DNA of 60,667 nt from [Phormidium] sp. LEGE 05292 (GCF_015207735.1 NZ_JADEWG010000027.1:1-60667); one strand, 5' to 3'; counted from the stretch's first letter, positions 46,341-55,392 are shown. Program-made: numbers and translations. Notes: generated from the letters alone by a model not told the origin.

Positions 46341-47531
46341 GTGACAAATATATGCTCTCCTTTACATTCTCTCAGGGAAGGTCACTGGTTTAAGTTGATT
46401 TGCGGAGCCAGTTTCCAACACCTCCCGGCTGTAAGAAACCTAACATTGGTTTACACCTTAGCAGGTGCGGATTGTATTGATGTGGCTGCCGATCCAGCTG
46501 TGATTGCTGCGGCGAAAGAGGCGCTGAAAACTGCGGTAAATTTTGGCGAAGAAGCTCAACGGCGAGGGTTTGGCTTTAGAAATTTGCCTTTGTTAATGGT
46601 TAGTTTGAATGATGGGGAAGATCCCCATTTTCGGAAGGCGGAGTTTAATGCTACTGAGTGTCCAACCCAATGTCCGCGTCCTTGTGAAAGTATTTGTCCG
46701 GCGCAAGCAATTGTGTTCGATCGCCTTAATAATAATTTTTCTGGAGTTTTGGATCAATTATGTTACGGATGTGGTAGATGTATACCAATTTGCCCTAGCA
46801 ATTTGATTTTCACTCGTGCTTATGTTTCCACTCCAGAAGCTGTAGCACCTTTGGTGTTACAAACCGCAGTAGACGCAGTGGAAATTCATACCCAAGTTGG
46901 TAGGTTAGCAGATTTCCAAAGGTTGTGGGGAGCGATCGCACCTTGGGTAAATCAACTAAAAGCGATCGCCATTAGTTGTCCAGATGGAGAAGGTTTAATT
47001 CATTACCTGTGGTCACTGTACAATTTAATGAAACCTTTACCTTGTGAGTTAATTTGGCAAACCGATGGTCGTCCCATGAGTGGTGATATTGGCGCGGGAA
47101 CGACTCATGCTGCGATTAAACTAGGACAAAAAGTTTTAGCCGCAGGTTTACCCGGATATGTTCAATTAGCAGGAGGTACTAATAGCCACACAGTTACTAA
47201 ACTAAAAGCAGTCGATCTACTTAATCGTAAGTTAAGCGATGGAGCAGCCACCTTACCGGAAAATCCTCTTCCGCAATATTTAACCAAATCCCAAACCCAA
47301 AACTATATTGCGGGGATTGCTTATGGTAGCTTTGCTCGTGTAATGTTATCGCCAATTCTCGATCGGTTAGAAACCGCAGCCACTAAAACCGACTCTTTAA
47401 GTGCATCGCTTATATTACCACAACAAAGAGTGAATTTAGAAGATCATCCTGAACTTCTCTGGCAAGCTGTTTCTTTAGCTGATACTTTGGTTTCCCAAAT
47501 CAAATCACCCAACAGAGAAAAAGTAGGCTGA
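46341..47531 (+). CDS. ldpA: LdpA, iron-sulfur protein linked to circadian light input
   Basis: This 396-residue protein starts with GTG at 46341 (MTNICSPL). Two cluster motifs are present: CPTQCPRPCESICP and CYGCGRCIPICP, so two 4Fe-4S centres are likely. N-terminal LREGHWFKLICGASFQHLPAVRNL is typical of LdpA, which in Synechococcus senses redox/light state and modulates the circadian period. The C-terminal part with GGTNSHTV and GIAYGSFAR is also family-like. It lies just after the VWA triplet. Confidence 0.9.
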   Translation: MTNICSPLHSLREGHWFKLICGASFQHLPAVRNLTLVYTLAGADCIDVAADPAVIAAAKEALKTAVNFGEEAQRRGFGFRNLPLLMVSLNDGEDPHFRKAEFNATECPTQCPRPCESICPAQAIVFDRLNNNFSGVLDQLCYGCGRCIPICPSNLIFTRAYVSTPEAVAPLVLQTAVDAVEIHTQVGRLADFQRLWGAIAPWVNQLKAIAISCPDGEGLIHYLWSLYNLMKPLPCELIWQTDGRPMSGDIGAGTTHAAIKLGQKVLAAGLPGYVQLAGGTNSHTVTKLKAVDLLNRKLSDGAATLPENPLPQYLTKSQTQNYIAGIAYGSFARVMLSPILDRLETAATKTDSLSASLILPQQRVNLEDHPELLWQAVSLADTLVSQIKSPNREKVG

Positions 47532-47709
47532 CAACCGATGAAATTGAAGTATGATTGTAGTATGAAAGTGAATACTCTGAATTTAACAATATCGAGGTTA
47601 TAAGGTCGAGCTAAGGGCATAATCTGGCATCGTCGGCAAGATTTTTGTATTACAAGCTTGACCAAAGAGATTTGCATCAACAAACAATTCCCTTTATCGC
47701 CATTTGCTC

Positions 47710-49539
47710 ATGCCAATCAAGACGATCAATTCCAACGGTACAAGTCAACTGAATCAACAGGCAAATTCAGAATTAACAATGAGTGTTAAAGATGTTACCG
47801 TGGGAAAAAAACTGATTACAGACGATCTTCATAAGTTACTAGAAATTTTGCCAGCAAATATTAGACTGGCTGTGGAGCAGCACCCATTAAAAGATACCTT
47901 GGTAGAAGTAGTATTAGATTTGGGGCGGCGACCAGAAGCGCGTTTTCCTGGCAAAGCAGAGTATCTTTCCGAACAGCCTGTTTCACGGGAAGATTTGAGT
48001 TATTGCATTAGTCGGGTAGGGCATTTTAGCGGCGATAACCGAGCAGGCATTGAGCAAACCCTACACCGGATTAGTGCGATTCGCAACCGCACGGATGAAA
48101 TTATTGGCTTAACTTGTCGTGTGGGTCGCGCAATTTTCGGGACGATCGGCATGATACGTGACTTGGTAGAAACTGGTCAATCAATTTTGATGCTAGGTCG
48201 TCCGGGTGTGGGTAAAACCACCGCTTTGCGAGAAATTGCCCGTGTTTTGGCGGACGAATTAAACAAGCGAGTGGTAATTATCGACACCTCTAATGAAATT
48301 GCTGGCGATGGCGATATTCCTCACCCAGCGATTGGCAGGGCGCGACGGATGCAGGTAGCGCGTCCAGAATTGCAACATCAAGTGATGATTGAGGCAGTGG
48401 AAAACCATACGCCAGAGGTGATTGTCATTGATGAAATTGGGACAGAATTAGAAGCGTTAGCGGCGCGAACCATTGCTGAAAGGGGTGTACAGTTAGTGGG
48501 TACGGCTCACGGTAATCGCATTGAAAACTTGATTAAGAACCCTACTTTGTCAGATTTGGTGGGGGGAATTCAAGCTGTTACCTTGGGTGACGAAGAGGCG
48601 CGGCGACGGGGTTCGCAAAAGACGGTTTTGGAACGGAAAGCACCGCCAACTTTTGAAATTGCGATCGAAATGTTGGAACGGGAACGCTGGGTAGTGCACG
48701 AAAGTACCGCTGATACAGTAGATACCTTGCTGCGGGGAAGACAACCGAGTTTGCAAGTTCGCACTGTGAACGAAGCTGGGGAAGTGAAAATTACAAGAGA
48801 GTTACCTGCTAATCCGATCTCTTCTCATCAACCCCAATCTACCCCAACTTGGAAACCTACTGGTTGGCGTGCTTCGGGACAAATGACTCCGGTTTCTTCA
48901 GCTAAAGCAGAAGTTTTGTCGGAAAAGCAAAGTTTTGAGCAACTGTTGGATGCTTCTTTCCAGCAAACAGATGCTTTTAAGCGGAATTTTGCTTTTGCTG
49001 ATGATGAGTTTATGGCAGGTCCGAATGGAGAAGATTTGCCGCTGCATATCTATCCTTATGGTATTAGTCGTCATCAACTCGATCAGGTAATTCAGGTGTT
49101 GAAGTTGCCAATTGTTTTGACTAAAGATTTAGATGGGGCGGATGCGGTTTTGGCACTGAGATCTCATGTAAAAAATCACTCAAAACTGCGGCAAATTTCA
49201 AAAGCGCGTCATATTCCAGTCCACACAATTAAGGCTAGCACTGTGGGGGAAATTACTCATGGTTTGCAACGAATGTTGCATATCGATGACGGTGAAGTGC
49301 TTGATATACCTGATTTGCGCCTGTTTACCAAGAAAGGTAGTGATGATGAGATTGAGGCGCTGGAAGAGGCTAGATTAGCGGTGGAACAAATTGTGATTCC
49401 CAAGGGACAACCTGTGGAGTTGCTACCTCGTTCTGCAACGGTGCGGAAGATGCAGCATGAATTAGTTGAGCATTACCGCTTGCGTTCTTCTAGCTTTGGT
49501 GATGAACCTAATCGACGGCTGAGGATTTATCCGGCTTAA
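47710..49539 (+). CDS. R3H domain AAA ATPase (Ycf45-like)
   Basis: This protein has 609 residues from ATG at 47710; a TTG two codons up is possible. An N-terminal domain (ELPANIRLAVEQHP-like) leads into an AAA ATPase with P-loop GRPGVGKTT (about 165-173) and Walker B VIVIDEIG, similar to SpoIIIAA and to plastid Ycf45. The linker is Pro/Thr-rich, and a C-terminal R3H domain (SATVRKMQHELVEHYRLRSSSFG) suggests single-stranded nucleic-acid binding. The cellular role is not known to me. It is followed by tRNA-Gln. Confidence 0.88.
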   Translation: MPIKTINSNGTSQLNQQANSELTMSVKDVTVGKKLITDDLHKLLEILPANIRLAVEQHPLKDTLVEVVLDLGRRPEARFPGKAEYLSEQPVSREDLSYCISRVGHFSGDNRAGIEQTLHRISAIRNRTDEIIGLTCRVGRAIFGTIGMIRDLVETGQSILMLGRPGVGKTTALREIARVLADELNKRVVIIDTSNEIAGDGDIPHPAIGRARRMQVARPELQHQVMIEAVENHTPEVIVIDEIGTELEALAARTIAERGVQLVGTAHGNRIENLIKNPTLSDLVGGIQAVTLGDEEARRRGSQKTVLERKAPPTFEIAIEMLERERWVVHESTADTVDTLLRGRQPSLQVRTVNEAGEVKITRELPANPISSHQPQSTPTWKPTGWRASGQMTPVSSAKAEVLSEKQSFEQLLDASFQQTDAFKRNFAFADDEFMAGPNGEDLPLHIYPYGISRHQLDQVIQVLKLPIVLTKDLDGADAVLALRSHVKNHSKLRQISKARHIPVHTIKASTVGEITHGLQRMLHIDDGEVLDIPDLRLFTKKGSDDEIEALEEARLAVEQIVIPKGQPVELLPRSATVRKMQHELVEHYRLRSSSFGDEPNRRLRIYPA

Positions 49540-49544
49540 GGTTG

Positions 49545-49590
49545 GTTGTGAACGCTTCAGCATTAGAACACTGAAGTGTTCACAACGGAC
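49545..49590. repeat. Dispersed palindromic repeat before tRNA-Gln
   Basis: GTTGTGAACGCTTCAG and CTGAAGTGTTCACAACG are inverted halves, making a 15-bp imperfect stem directly after the R3H-AAA gene. It may serve as its terminator. Confidence 0.6.
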
Positions 49591-49625
49591 TTGGAAATAA
49601 GCTTAAAAAATTCTTACTAAATTTC

Positions 49626-49659
49626 TTGACAAAACTGGGTAAGTGAGTGTTAAGATAAT
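49626..49659 (+). promoter_or_regulatory. Promoter of tRNA-Gln
   Basis: TTGACA (49626-49631) is a perfect -35. After 19 bp TAAGAT (49651-49656) serves as -10, with GATAAT overlapping it. The tRNA begins about 11 bp after the expected start of transcription. Confidence 0.6.
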
Positions 49660-49673
49660 CAAGGTTAAGTCAA

Positions 49674-49745
49674 TGGGGTGTCGCCAAGTGGTAAGGCATC
49701 TGGTTTTGGTCCAGACATTCCGAGGTTCGAATCCTTGCACCCCAG
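49674..49745 (+). tRNA. tRNA-Gln(UUG)
   Basis: The acceptor stem TGGGGTG pairs with CACCCCA. The anticodon stem TCTGG/CCAGA encloses the loop TTTTGGT with anticodon TTG (Gln). The T loop is TTCGAAT. The discriminator is G at 49745, and CCA is not encoded. Confidence 0.95.
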
Positions 49746-49794
49746 TTTATCGCCCTCACTTCTAAATCACACAATTTTGAAGGAGGGTAATTTT

Positions 49795-50577
49795 ATGTCT
49801 GAAGTTAGTCCCACTATTTTGGCTCTGGATTTTGATGGAGTGGTTTGTGATGGGCTGATTGAGTATTTCCAGACTTCTTGGCGAAGTTATTGTAAAATTT
49901 GGCATCCTGCGGATGAAACGCCTCCAGAGGATTTAGCGGCGCAGTTTTATCGGTTGCGCCCTGTGATTGAGGTGGGTTGGGAAATGCCTATTTTGTTAAG
50001 GGCTTTGATTTTGGGTGTTTCCCAGGAGAGGATTTGGGCGAATTGGGTGGATGTGGCACAGCAGATTACTAGCGAGGAAGGGTTGAAAGCTGCTGAGGTT
50101 GGGGCAATTTTGGATGGAGTTAGGGATGAGTGGATTGGTGAGGATTTAGGGGGTTGGTTGGGGTTGCATCGGTTTTATTCGGGTGCGATCGAGCGGTTGC
50201 AAAGTGCGATCGCCAACTCAGTTAAAATCTACATTATCACTACGAAAGAGGGGCGTTTTGTTCGTCAGTTGTTGGCAAAACGAAATGTGGAAATTTCCGA
50301 AGAACGGATTATTGGGAAGGAGTACAAACGCCCGAAATATGAAATTTTGCGAGAGTTAATTGCTGCGGGTGGAAGTGCGGTTAATATTTGGTTTGTAGAA
50401 GATAGATTGAAGGCGTTGCAGTTGGTAGAACAGCAACCAGATTTGGCTTCGGTAAGGTTATTTTTAGCTGATTGGGGTTACAATACTCAGCAAATCCGCG
50501 ATTCTATTCGTGATGATAACCGGATTAAGTTGTTGTCGCTCGCTCAATTTACGGAAGATTTTGCGGCTTGGGTTTAA
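49795..50577 (+). CDS. HAD-family hydrolase-like protein
   Basis: ATG at 49795 (260 residues) is preceded by AAGGAGGG, so the start lies after the tRNA and not within it. Motif I is LALDFDGVVCDG, the Thr/Ser motif is YIITTKEG (about 140), a Lys lies in IIGKEYKRPKYE, and the last acidic motif is WFVEDRLKAL. All catalytic positions appear present, so phosphatase-type activity is likely. The substrate is unknown. It is followed after 19 bp by the NTF2-like gene. Confidence 0.8.
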   Translation: MSEVSPTILALDFDGVVCDGLIEYFQTSWRSYCKIWHPADETPPEDLAAQFYRLRPVIEVGWEMPILLRALILGVSQERIWANWVDVAQQITSEEGLKAAEVGAILDGVRDEWIGEDLGGWLGLHRFYSGAIERLQSAIANSVKIYIITTKEGRFVRQLLAKRNVEISEERIIGKEYKRPKYEILRELIAAGGSAVNIWFVEDRLKALQLVEQQPDLASVRLFLADWGYNTQQIRDSIRDDNRIKLLSLAQFTEDFAAWV

Positions 50578-50596
50578 CTATTAGGTTGTAAAAATC

Positions 50597-50983
50597 ATGA
50601 CTGATAATAATGATGTTTTGGAGGCTAACCAAGCTTTCTATCGCGCTTTTGAAAAGAAAGATATCGAGGCGATGGGTAATGTTTGGTCTAAGGGTGTGGC
50701 GACTGTTTGTATTCACCCTGGTTGGAATGTTTTGCGGGGTTGGAAGGAAATCGGCTATTCTTGGGAACAAATATTTAAAAATACTAGTTACGTTGAGATT
50801 GATGTAGAAATTGTTACTTCTGAAATACAGGGTGATTTAGCTTATTTAGTGTTGGTGGAAAATGTGTTTCAGGTTTTAGGTGGGAGGAGAACTCAGGCGA
50901 AGTCTTTAGCAACAAATATTTTTGAACGAATGGGGCAAAAGTGGTATTTAATTAATCATCATGGTAGTCCGATTATGCGGTAG
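50597..50983 (+). CDS. NTF2/SnoaL-like small protein
   Basis: This 128-residue protein has the SnoaL_3 pattern: an N-terminal helix (VLEANQAFYRAFEKKDIEAMGNVWS), then CIHPGWNVLRGW..I..SWEQIF and strands with NIFE...W.LI.HHGSP. The fold is a cone-shaped pocket of unknown ligand. It lies between the HAD gene and nurA in what looks like one transcript. Confidence 0.8.
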   Translation: MTDNNDVLEANQAFYRAFEKKDIEAMGNVWSKGVATVCIHPGWNVLRGWKEIGYSWEQIFKNTSYVEIDVEIVTSEIQGDLAYLVLVENVFQVLGGRRTQAKSLATNIFERMGQKWYLINHHGSPIMR

Positions 50984-51015
50984 TTATAAAAGTATTTTTA
51001 TACGAGGGTAAAGGT

Positions 51016-52251
51016 ATGCTAGACCTAACAAAGATTGCGCGACAAATGCAAGGTTTGAGCGAACATTTAGCGGCGGAAACGGTTGCTAGTCGCCAAAGGT
51101 TAGAGATAGCGCAAAATTTAATGGTGGAGGCGACTGTTAGACAGAAAGAGTTAGTAGAAATTCAGGAGAAATGGCGCGATCGCTTGATTTTTTCTGTACC
51201 TACTCCAGTGGAACCTTTAAATAGTTGTATTGATATTCCTGTTCCGCCAAAAGTTCATACTGTTATTGCTACAGATGGTTCGCAAATTTCACCGAGTCAC
51301 CACGAAATTGCTTATTGTTATTTGATAAATATTGGGCGTGTGGTGTTTCATTATGGACAAGGAAGATATCCTTTATTAGATAGTTTACCGGAAGTTTTTT
51401 ACCGACCGGAAGATTTATATGTTTCCCGTCAATGGGGGATTCGAGTTGAAGAATGGATGGGGTATCGGCGGACTGTTTCGGAAGCGATCGCTTTAGCAGA
51501 ATTGGTTACAAGTTGGGTACAAAGTCAAACCTCACCCCCTAACCCCCTCTCCGTTAACGGAGAGGGGGGACAAGAGAAAGTTCCGACTTTGGCGTTGGTG
51601 GATGGTTCGTTAATTTATTGGTTTTTGGAAGGTTTACCGGGGGATGCTTGCGATCGCATTTTACCGCCAATTTTAGAAGCTTGGGAACAAATTCGGTTAG
51701 CGGAAGTTCCTCTTATAGGTTATATTAGTGCGTCTCGAAGTACGGAAAGTTTGAATTTACTTCGCTTACAAGCTTGTCCTCATTCTACTCCAAATTGTGT
51801 GGTTAATTGCGGTGATGCAGATGAGAAAAAACCGCCTTGTCAAGTTTTTGATGCTTTGCGAGATCCGCCATTTTGGTTGTCTATTTTAAAACCTGGACAA
51901 CGTACTCCTCTATGGAAAAGTACGATGCGAATTTTAAATTTATATGGGGAAACTCAGACAATTTATTTTTGTTATGTTCATGTGGGAAGCGAAATTGCTA
52001 GAGTAGAATTTCCCGCTTGGGTAGCAGAAAATTCTACTTTATTAGATCGAGCTTTAAGCTTAATGTTGGGACAAATTCAAAAAGGTTACGGTTATCCAAT
52101 ATCGTTGTCGGAAGCGCATAATCATGCGGTAGTTAAAGGAGAAGATCGCGCCCGTTTCTTTGCTTTTTTGGAACAACAAATGATTAAAGCTGGATTGAAA
52201 AATGTGGGAATTTCTTATAAGGAGACTAGGAAACGGGGGAGTATTGCTTAG
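51016..52251 (+). CDS. nurA: NurA-domain nuclease
   Basis: This 411-residue protein has the NurA domain: the metal-binding Asp in VIATDGSQISPSHHE (about residue 90), LVDGSLIYW.LE (about 195) and the C-terminal SEAH..AVVKG.DR. NurA is a 5'-3' DNA nuclease that in archaea works with the HerA helicase in end resection; no HerA gene is nearby. Residues about 172-186 (TSPPNPLSVNGEGGQ) come from a palindromic repeat inserted in frame. The neighbours xseB, xseA and recA are also DNA-repair genes. Confidence 0.85.
   Translation: MLDLTKIARQMQGLSEHLAAETVASRQRLEIAQNLMVEATVRQKELVEIQEKWRDRLIFSVPTPVEPLNSCIDIPVPPKVHTVIATDGSQISPSHHEIAYCYLINIGRVVFHYGQGRYPLLDSLPEVFYRPEDLYVSRQWGIRVEEWMGYRRTVSEAIALAELVTSWVQSQTSPPNPLSVNGEGGQEKVPTLALVDGSLIYWFLEGLPGDACDRILPPILEAWEQIRLAEVPLIGYISASRSTESLNLLRLQACPHSTPNCVVNCGDADEKKPPCQVFDALRDPPFWLSILKPGQRTPLWKSTMRILNLYGETQTIYFCYVHVGSEIARVEFPAWVAENSTLLDRALSLMLGQIQKGYGYPISLSEAHNHAVVKGEDRARFFAFLEQQMIKAGLKNVGISYKETRKRGSIA
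51530..51574. repeat. Palindromic repeat inserted in frame in nurA
   Basis: Positions 51543-51568 are a perfect 26-bp palindrome centred on GTTAAC with arms CCCCCTCTCC and GGAGAGGGGG, preceded by CCTCACCCCCTAA. This is a widespread cyanobacterial repeat type. Here it stays open and adds about 15 residues to NurA. Confidence 0.75.
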
Positions 52252-52252
52252 G

Positions 52253-52375
52253 TTTTTTTACCACAGATGTCCACAGATAAACACAGAGGAACACAGATGG
52301 TTTATTGAGATTTTTGGTTGAGATGCGAGTTAATTTTTTTTTACGCAGATGAACAGCAGATGAACGCAGATGTTA
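52253..52375. repeat. Two dispersed ACAGATG-type repeats after nurA
   Basis: First copy (52258-52300): ACCACAGATG..CCACAGATAAACACAGAGG. Second copy (52340-52372): TTTTTTACGCAGATG followed by further GCAGATGAACGCAGATG units. Both are head-to-tail CAGATGAACA-like units. No gene lies here. Confidence 0.6.
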
Positions 52376-52435
52376 GCGTTAACTTTACTGTTGGGTAATG
52401 AGATTTAGGTAAAATATGGGAAAGTTGTTTTGATT

Positions 52436-52687
52436 TCAGAAGCTTTCTGTTTCATCTTCCAAAGTTTCAATTAATAAATTGACCTTTTGCTTCTTTTGTG
52501 CCAAAAAGTTCTGACACTTAAGCAATGCTTCAACTGCTACGGCAAACTCATCAAACACTTCCCCAAACTCCAACTCCCCCGACTCAATTTCCGCCACTAT
52601 TTCCTCAACCCTCGCCACAGTCTCTTCATAATTAAAACCCTCTTGCAACAAAACCTCTTCCGACTCTTTCCGAATAGACTTACTCAT
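52436..52687 (-). CDS. xseB: Exonuclease VII small subunit
   Basis: This 83-residue helical protein has FNYEETVARVEEIVAEIESGELEFGEVFDEFAVAVEALLKCQNFL, the XseB signature. ATG at 52687 has AAGAGG eight bases upstream. It lies 90 bp after xseA, and this gap contains a repeat copy. Confidence 0.92.
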   Translation of the reverse strand: MSKSIRKESEEVLLQEGFNYEETVARVEEIVAEIESGELEFGEVFDEFAVAVEALLKCQNFLAQKKQKVNLLIETLEDETESF

Positions 52688-52702
52688 CAAAAAAACCTCT
52701 TT

Positions 52703-52745
52703 CTTCTCTTCTCTTTGCGTCCTTTGCGTCCTTTGCGGTTCAATA
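52703..52745. repeat. TTTGCGTCC repeat between xseA and xseB
   Basis: TTTGCGTCCTTTGCGTCC and then TTTGCGGTTCAA. It is a copy of the same family that supplies the xseA 3' end at 52785-52828. Confidence 0.75.
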
Positions 52746-52777
52746 AAAAAGACCTTGCAAAAATCCCAAATTTTTCT

Positions 52778-54061
52778 TTACTTTAACCTTTGTGAACCTC
52801 TGCGTCCTCTGCGTCTCTGCGGTTTCAAATCTTCCAAAACCTCTCTCACCTCAACCTTAACCTTTCCCTTATCCAACTGAATTAATAACTCCTCCCCAAC
52901 CTGCAAACCTTCACCTGATTTTACAATACCTCCCGCCTGATTTCTCACCACAGCATAACCCCTTTGTAAAACCGACTTTGGATCTAAAGTTGCCAACTTT
53001 TGCTGTAATAACTGACAACGCTGATTTGCTGCATCAAACTGTTGATTAGTTGCTTGAATTAACCTTTGCTGTAACCAAGAAAGCGATCGCCCTTTCTCCT
53101 CAACAAATCGATCGATCCGCAAACGCCGCAACCGATTTTTTAATAATAAAACTCTAGTCTCCTCCCTTTCAATTTGCCGAGTAATCACCTTTCGCAAATG
53201 CAAAACTCTTTCTTGATGCTCAATAACTAAATCATCGAATCTAGGAACAACCTTTTCGGCTGCTGCTGTGGGAGTGTGGGCGGCAAAATCAGCTGCTAAA
53301 TCAGCCAAAGATTCATCTCTCTCATGCCCAATTCCTGTAATAATGGGAATCGAAGAAAAGGCGATCGCTCTCACCACTCTTTCATCATTAAAACAAGCCA
53401 AATCTTCAACAGAACCTCCACCCCGCCCCAAAATTATTACCTGGGCTCGACTGTCTTTTTCGACTCGTGCGATCGCAGCTACAATCGAATCTGGTGCTTG
53501 TTCCCCTTGCACGATCGCGGGAGACAACAACACCTGCAAACCAGGGTAACGTTGTTTTAGAGTCTTTTGAATATCGCCCCAAGCAGCGGCTTGCGGCGAG
53601 GTGACAACCGCGATAGTTTGGGGATGAGATGGAAGCGATCGTTTTCTTTCCTCATCAAACAACCCCTCCGCCTGCAAACGGTTTCGCAACTGCTGAAAAC
53701 GTAACGCCTGTAAACCTTCCCCTGCTGGTAAAGCTTGCACAACACGCAGTTGATACTCTCCCCGCTGCTGAAATACACTCAAACTGCCCAAAACTAGCAA
53801 CTGTTCGCCTTTTTTGGGCATTTGTACCAACTGTTTCACCAAATTACCCCACACGACGCAGCGAATCGATGCTGTACCGTTAGAGTCTTGCAGGGTGAAA
53901 AATAACCCTTTAGAATGTGGGCTAGCACTAGAAACCTCTCCATACACCCAAACCTGTGTGAGATTTGCGTCTTCCTCTAGCAATTCTTTGATGTAGTCGG
54001 TGATTCCGCCTACTGATAAGGCTGTTTCTAGTATGAGATGATGGGAAAGGTGAGAATTCAT
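52778..54061 (-). CDS. xseA: Exonuclease VII large subunit
   Basis: This 427-residue protein has an N-terminal OB fold (TQVWVYGEVSSASPHSKGLFFTLQD), then a catalytic domain with AVVTSPQAAAWGDI, GRGGGSVEDLACFND and TGIGHERDESLADLAADFAAHTPTAAAE, and a coiled coil. With XseB it degrades single-stranded DNA. The last 15 or so residues (KPQRRRGRRGSQRLK) are encoded by a dispersed repeat, so the natural C-terminus has been replaced or extended. Confidence 0.94.
   Translation of the reverse strand: MNSHLSHHLILETALSVGGITDYIKELLEEDANLTQVWVYGEVSSASPHSKGLFFTLQDSNGTASIRCVVWGNLVKQLVQMPKKGEQLLVLGSLSVFQQRGEYQLRVVQALPAGEGLQALRFQQLRNRLQAEGLFDEERKRSLPSHPQTIAVVTSPQAAAWGDIQKTLKQRYPGLQVLLSPAIVQGEQAPDSIVAAIARVEKDSRAQVIILGRGGGSVEDLACFNDERVVRAIAFSSIPIITGIGHERDESLADLAADFAAHTPTAAAEKVVPRFDDLVIEHQERVLHLRKVITRQIEREETRVLLLKNRLRRLRIDRFVEEKGRSLSWLQQRLIQATNQQFDAANQRCQLLQQKLATLDPKSVLQRGYAVVRNQAGGIVKSGEGLQVGEELLIQLDKGKVKVEVREVLEDLKPQRRRGRRGSQRLK
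52785..52828. repeat. CTCTGCGTCC repeat forming the 3' end of xseA
   Basis: CCTCTGCGTCCTCTGCGTC then TCTGCGGTTTCAA. On the coding strand it gives an Arg/Gly-rich tail and runs to the stop codon just beyond the repeat. Confidence 0.75.
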
Positions 54062-54196
54062 ATAAACTCAACGGCAACTTAAAAAAGCTTAAAGCACCAG
54101 ATTCGTTGGGAATGCTAGACTCCCATTAAACAAACGTCTTAACAATATAGATTAATCAAGCTTGGACGTTCTGAGCGGAAAAATCTAAACTAGAAT

Positions 54197-54210
54197 AGTA
54201 TATCTGTTCT
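54197..54210 (+). promoter_or_regulatory. Candidate LexA box upstream of recA
   Basis: AGTATATCTGTTCT fits the cyanobacterial LexA consensus RGTACNNNDGTWCB with one mismatch (T for C at position 5). It sits inside a larger palindrome, CTAGAA at 54190-54195 and TTCTAG at 54207-54212. It is 56 bp before the recA ATG. Not all cyanobacteria use LexA for recA. Confidence 0.5.
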
Positions 54211-54265
54211 AGTCCTAACTTCCAGACCAACAGTTTTTAAACCTCCTAACCCTAGAGGCGCGGTA

Positions 54266-55369
54266 ATGACTATTGCATCAAATGATATCGCTGGCAAGGA
54301 AAAATCCCAAAACGCTGGCAAGGAAAAAGCCCTAAACCTAGTACTTAAACAAATAGAGAGTCAATTCGGTAAAGGGGCGATCGTCCGTTTGGGAGATGCC
54401 ACTCGGATGAGAGTGGAAACGATTCCCAGTGGCTCGTTAACATTAGATTTAGCCTTGGGTGGTGGCTTACCCAAAGGGCGAGTAATTGAAATATATGGGC
54501 CAGAAAGTTCGGGGAAAACGACGGTGGCGCTACACGCGATCGCGGAAATTCAAAGATTGGGTGGCGTTGCTGCTTTTGTCGATGCTGAACACGCCCTAGA
54601 TCCCACCTACGCGGCGGCGCTAGGCGTGGATATTGAAAATTTACTCGTTTCGCAACCCGACACTGGTGAAGCAGGTTTAGAGATTGTCGATCAGTTAGTG
54701 CGATCGGCAGCAGTTGATATTGTAGTTGTAGACTCAGTAGCGGCTTTAGTACCTCGCGCCGAAATAGAAGGCGACATGGGCGATGCTCACGTAGGTTTAC
54801 AAGCACGCTTAATGAGCCAAGCTTTGCGGAAAATTACAGGTAATATTGGTAAATCTGGCTGTACCGTGATTTTCCTCAACCAATTGCGGCAAAAGATCGG
54901 TGTTACTTATGGTAATCCAGAAACTACTACTGGTGGTAATGCGCTGAAGTTTTATGCTTCTGTCAGACTTGACATTCGTCGGATTCAAACTTTGAAAAAA
55001 GGCACCGACGAGTTTGGGATTCGCGTTAAAGTCAAAGTTGCCAAAAACAAAGTTGCGCCTCCTTTCCGCATTGCCGAATTTGACATTATCTTTGGCAAAG
55101 GCATTTCGACAATGGGTTGTATTGTGGATATTGCTGAGGAAACTGGCGTAGTTATCCGCAAAGGTGCTTGGTACAGCTACAACGGCGACAATATCGGTCA
55201 AGGACGAGACAATACTATTAAATATTTGGATGAAAATCCTGAATTGGCACAAAAAATTCAACAAGAAATTCGGGAAAAACTCGATAAAGGTGCTGTCGTC
55301 TCTGCTAATTCAGTGGCGCACCCAAGCGATATTGAGGAAGAAGATGAGGTTGTTGATATAGATGACTAA
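54266..55369 (+). CDS. recA: RecA recombinase
   Basis: This 367-residue strand-exchange protein has P-loop GPESSGKTT (about 75-83), [21 protein letters not shown], and the DNA-binding loops around [11 protein letters not shown] and [12 protein letters not shown]. The acidic C-terminus [11 protein letters not shown] is usual. Near the N-terminus [16 protein letters not shown] reflects a 24-nt tandem duplication. A terminator follows. Confidence 0.98.
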   Translation: MTIASNDIAGKEKSQNAGKEKALNLVLKQIESQFGKGAIVRLGDATRMRVETIPSGSLTLDLALGGGLPKGRVIEIYGPESSGKTTVALHAIAEIQRLGGVAAFVDAEHALDPTYAAALGVDIENLLVSQPDTGEAGLEIVDQLVRSAAVDIVVVDSVAALVPRAEIEGDMGDAHVGLQARLMSQALRKITGNIGKSGCTVIFLNQLRQKIGVTYGNPETTTGGNALKFYASVRLDIRRIQTLKKGTDEFGIRVKVKVAKNKVAPPFRIAEFDIIFGKGISTMGCIVDIAEETGVVIRKGAWYSYNGDNIGQGRDNTIKYLDENPELAQKIQQEIREKLDKGAVVSANSVAHPSDIEEEDEVVDIDD

Positions 55370-55392
55370 CCTTAAATAATTGAAAGCCGCAG

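Noticed and set aside
49678-49794. Extended N-terminus of the HAD protein beginning in tRNA-Gln
   Set aside because: This start would lie within the tRNA. ATG at 49795 has a strong ribosome site (AAGGAGGG), so the extension is not translated.
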